In this document: positions 6,301 through 7,400 of the stretch, one piece after another
Layout: each line of letters begins with the position of its first letter
Position numbering within the stretch: position 1 is the stretch's first letter
Origin: Planctomycetota bacterium
GTDB lineage: Bacteria > Planctomycetota > PUPC01 > DSUN01
Direction of reading: 5' to 3'
Assembly (NCBI GenBank): GCA_016872875.1
Contig: VGYW01000415.1
Coordinates: 1 to 7,400, forward strand
Length of the DNA stretch: 7,400 bases
The notes under the pieces: model-generated
Databases searched by the model: none
The model's input: the letters and a program-made list of their open reading frames with translations, nothing else
Told to the model about the DNA's origin: nothing
Made by a program: the position numbers and the translations under genes

Positions 6301-6324
6301 CACAGGCGGGACGCCTGTGCCACC
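6301..6324 (+). repeat. CACAGGCG palindromic element, forward copy in accB-accC spacer
   Basis: CACAGGCG-GGA-CGCCTGTG with a CCACC tail, same sequence as the copies at 3391 and 4761. It faces the variant copy at 6342-6366. Confidence 0.9.
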
Positions 6325-6341
6325 GGTGAGACAAGGGGCTT

Positions 6342-6366
6342 GGTGGCACAGGCCTCTGGCCTGTGA
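6342..6366 (-). repeat. CACAGGCC variant palindromic element with compensated stem
   Basis: Read on the - strand this is CACAGGCC-AGA-GGCCTGTG plus the CCACC tail. Compared with the common form, the last stem base pair is changed on both sides (G-C to C-G), keeping the 8-bp stem perfect. Confidence 0.85.
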
Positions 6367-6408
6367 TTGGGGCAGCAGCCCCCTTCCACTTTCCGCAACA
6401 GGAACTAC

Positions 6409-6891
6409 CTAAGACTCCTTCCTGGCGATCACGAACAACGGCTGGCCGTATTCGACCGTGTGGCCGTTTTCGACCTCGATGGACTGGACCACGCCGTCGG
6501 CTTCGGCCTTGACCTCGTTCATCACCTTCATGGCCTCGATGATGCAGACGACGGAGTCGGCCTTCACCTCGTCGCCGACCTCGACGAAGGGCTCGGCGTC
6601 CGGAGAAGGCGAGCGGTAGAGGATGCCGACCATCGGGGACTTGACGACGTGGACCTCTTCGGTGCGCTGCGGTGGGAGCTCGGGCGCGGGCTTCGGCTCG
6701 GGGGCATGGACCGACGGCGCGACCGCGACCGGCGGAGGGGCCGCCGCGACAACCTGTGGCGTGCCGCCGTTCCGGGCGCGCCGCAGCGCCACCTTCAGCC
6801 CCTCCCACTCGACCTCCAGCTCGTCGAGCCGCCGGGCCTCCATCAGCCCGGTCAGCGTCTCGATCAGGTCGCGAATTTTCTCGAAGTCCAT
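6409..6891 (-). CDS. accB: Biotin carboxyl carrier protein of acetyl-CoA carboxylase
   Basis: The 160-residue protein carries biotin between the carboxylase (AccC) and the transferase. The C-terminal biotinyl domain (about 82-157) holds the biotin acceptor motif EAMKVMNEV, with Lys122 as the expected attachment site, preceded by SPMVGILYRSPSP with the inserted thumb-like region typical of AccB and followed by VENGHTVEYGQPLFVI. An Ala/Pro-rich swinging linker spans about 44-75. The N-terminal 40 residues are a predicted charged helix. The start is ATG 6891, with GGGAG 7 bases upstream and a sequence MDFEKIRDLIETL like known AccB N-termini. A GTG ten codons earlier lies inside an inverted repeat and is unlikely. 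It follows efp by 97 bases on the same strand. Confidence 0.95.
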   Translation of the reverse strand: MDFEKIRDLIETLTGLMEARRLDELEVEWEGLKVALRRARNGGTPQVVAAAPPPVAVAPSVHAPEPKPAPELPPQRTEEVHVVKSPMVGILYRSPSPDAEPFVEVGDEVKADSVVCIIEAMKVMNEVKAEADGVVQSIEVENGHTVEYGQPLFVIARKES

Positions 6892-6898
6892 TGCCGTG

Positions 6899-6903
6899 CT
6901 CCC
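6899..6903 (-). promoter_or_regulatory. Ribosome binding site deciding the accB start
   Basis: GGGAG on the - strand, 7 bases before ATG 6891. It favours this ATG over the in-frame GTG at 6921. Confidence 0.6.
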
Positions 6904-6909
6904 GTCGCC

Positions 6910-6986
6910 GGAAAAAGACACCAGGAGTCTTTTGCCGGAACGGCCCTTCGGGTGCTTCGCACAAAAGACTCCTGGTGTCTTTTTCC
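6910..6986. repeat. Perfect 25-bp inverted repeat filling the efp-accB spacer
   Basis: Arms 6910-6934 and 6962-6986 are perfect reverse complements enclosing a 27-base GC-rich loop. Each arm is itself nearly palindromic: AAAAGAC-A-CC-A-GG-A-GTCTTTT differs from its own complement at three positions only. The hairpin begins 2 bases after the efp stop codon and ends 6 bases before the accB ribosome site. On the - strand the 5' arm starts with A5 and the 3' arm ends with T5, so it resembles an A-tract/U-tract terminator or attenuator, but the T-run lies within the stem. Confidence 0.9.
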
Positions 6987-6988
6987 TC

Positions 6989-7400
6989 CTACGCGCGCTC
7001 GAGGTAGAGGCCGGTGCGGGTGTCCACCCGCACGCTCTCGCCCATCTCGACGAAGAGCGGCACCTGCACCGTGGCCCCGGTCTCCAGCTTCGCGGGCTTG
7101 GTGGCGCCGCTCACCGTGTCGCCCCGCACGCCGGGCGGCGTCTCCACCACCTTCAGCACCACGCTGTCGGGCAACTGGGCGTCAATCACCGTGGTGTCAT
7201 GGAAGGAGACCAGGACCTGCATGTTCTCCTTGAGGTACACGTCCTTGCCCTTGAACGCCTCGGCGCTCACGGGGAGCTGCTCGAAGGTCTCGGGGTCCAT
7301 GAGCACGTAGTGGTCGCCCTCGCGGTAGAGGTACTCCATCGGCCGCTTCTCGATGTAGGCCTGCTCGATGCGCTCCTTGGAGGCCAGGGTCGGCTCGATC
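6989..7400 (-). CDS. efp: Translation elongation factor P, partial (N-terminus beyond window)
   Basis: EF-P binds the ribosome between P and E sites and rescues stalling at consecutive prolines. The visible 136 residues (frame from 7399, about 20 codons before an internal ATG at 7339) cover the two OB-type domains: RPMEYLYREGDHYVLMDPET, the middle domain ending around VETPPGVRGDTVSG, and the family signature KPAKLETGATVQVPLFVEMG with the closing VDTRTGLYLERA. The N-terminal KOW domain, with the modified residue at its tip, is outside the window, so the modification type cannot be read. About 50 residues should be missing against the usual length of about 185-190. It is probably the first visible gene of the - strand unit leading to accB and accC, an order also known in other bacteria. 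Confidence 0.96.
   Translation of the reverse strand, partial: IEPTLASKERIEQAYIEKRPMEYLYREGDHYVLMDPETFEQLPVSAEAFKGKDVYLKENMQVLVSFHDTTVIDAQLPDSVVLKVVETPPGVRGDTVSGATKPAKLETGATVQVPLFVEMGESVRVDTRTGLYLERA

Larger units (their letters stand above)
6277..6405. mobile_element. Candidate miniature inverted-repeat element at the accB stop
   Basis: GTTCCTGTTGCGGAAAGTG (6278-6296) and its perfect reverse complement (6387-6405) are 19-bp terminal inverted repeats. They are flanked by the direct repeat TACCT (6272-6276 and 6406-6410), which could be a target-site duplication. The right duplicate overlaps the accB stop codon (CTA at 6409-6411 on the + strand). Inside are two CACAGGCG-family elements in opposite orientation (6301-6324 and 6342-6366) and a small GGGGCAGCAGCCCC hairpin (6369-6382). 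The element has no coding capacity, so any transposase would act in trans. The alternative is a nested stem without mobility. Confidence 0.5.

Noticed and set aside
6892..6921. GTG start adding ten residues to AccB
   Set aside because: The added part lies largely in the inverted repeat, while ATG 6891 has its own GGGAG and matches known AccB N-termini.

Overview
The window is high-GC bacterial DNA with two gene blocks facing each other and an unusual load of palindromic repeats. The repeat style (interspersed CACAGGCG-type palindromes, GGGCTTCGCCC-type units, mirrored microsatellites) and the order efp-accB-accC-amaP suggest an uncultured member of the PVC group, most likely a planctomycete-like bacterium. 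That assignment is inference; no rRNA or other marker is present.

Layout, left to right. Positions 1-527 are a gene-free spacer built of nested inverted repeats. On the + strand follow a protein-L-isoaspartate O-methyltransferase with an N-terminal signal or anchor segment (528-1325), a 166-base spacer with mirrored ACGGATT heptad arrays, and an 838-residue multi-pass membrane protein carrying a spermidine-synthase-like fold (1492-4008). This gene contains four copies of a palindromic element inserted in frame. A 47-base convergent junction with a 9-bp tandem repeat separates it from the - strand block. Read 5'->3' on the - strand, that block is efp (partial, running off the right edge), accB (biotin carboxyl carrier protein), accC (biotin carboxylase) and an AmaP-like two-helix membrane protein.

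The - strand genes are probably one transcription unit. AccB and AccC form the biotin carboxylase half of acetyl-CoA carboxylase, which makes malonyl-CoA for fatty acid synthesis. EF-P relieves ribosome stalling at proline runs. The AmaP-like protein is a membrane protein of envelope-stress type. The + strand pair are both SAM-fold proteins linked to the envelope by their sequence, but no shared pathway can be read from the window.

The most notable signal is not a gene. Every one of the six intergenic spacers holds a repeat, in five of them a sequence type not shared with any other spacer, and most are arranged as inverted pairs. One type (CACAGGCG-NGA-CGCCTGTG, seven copies) also lies inside the membrane protein gene, where it is translated in at least three different readings without breaking the frame. 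A 129-bp segment beside the accB stop codon has 19-bp terminal inverted repeats and 5-bp flanking direct repeats, like a miniature non-autonomous mobile element.
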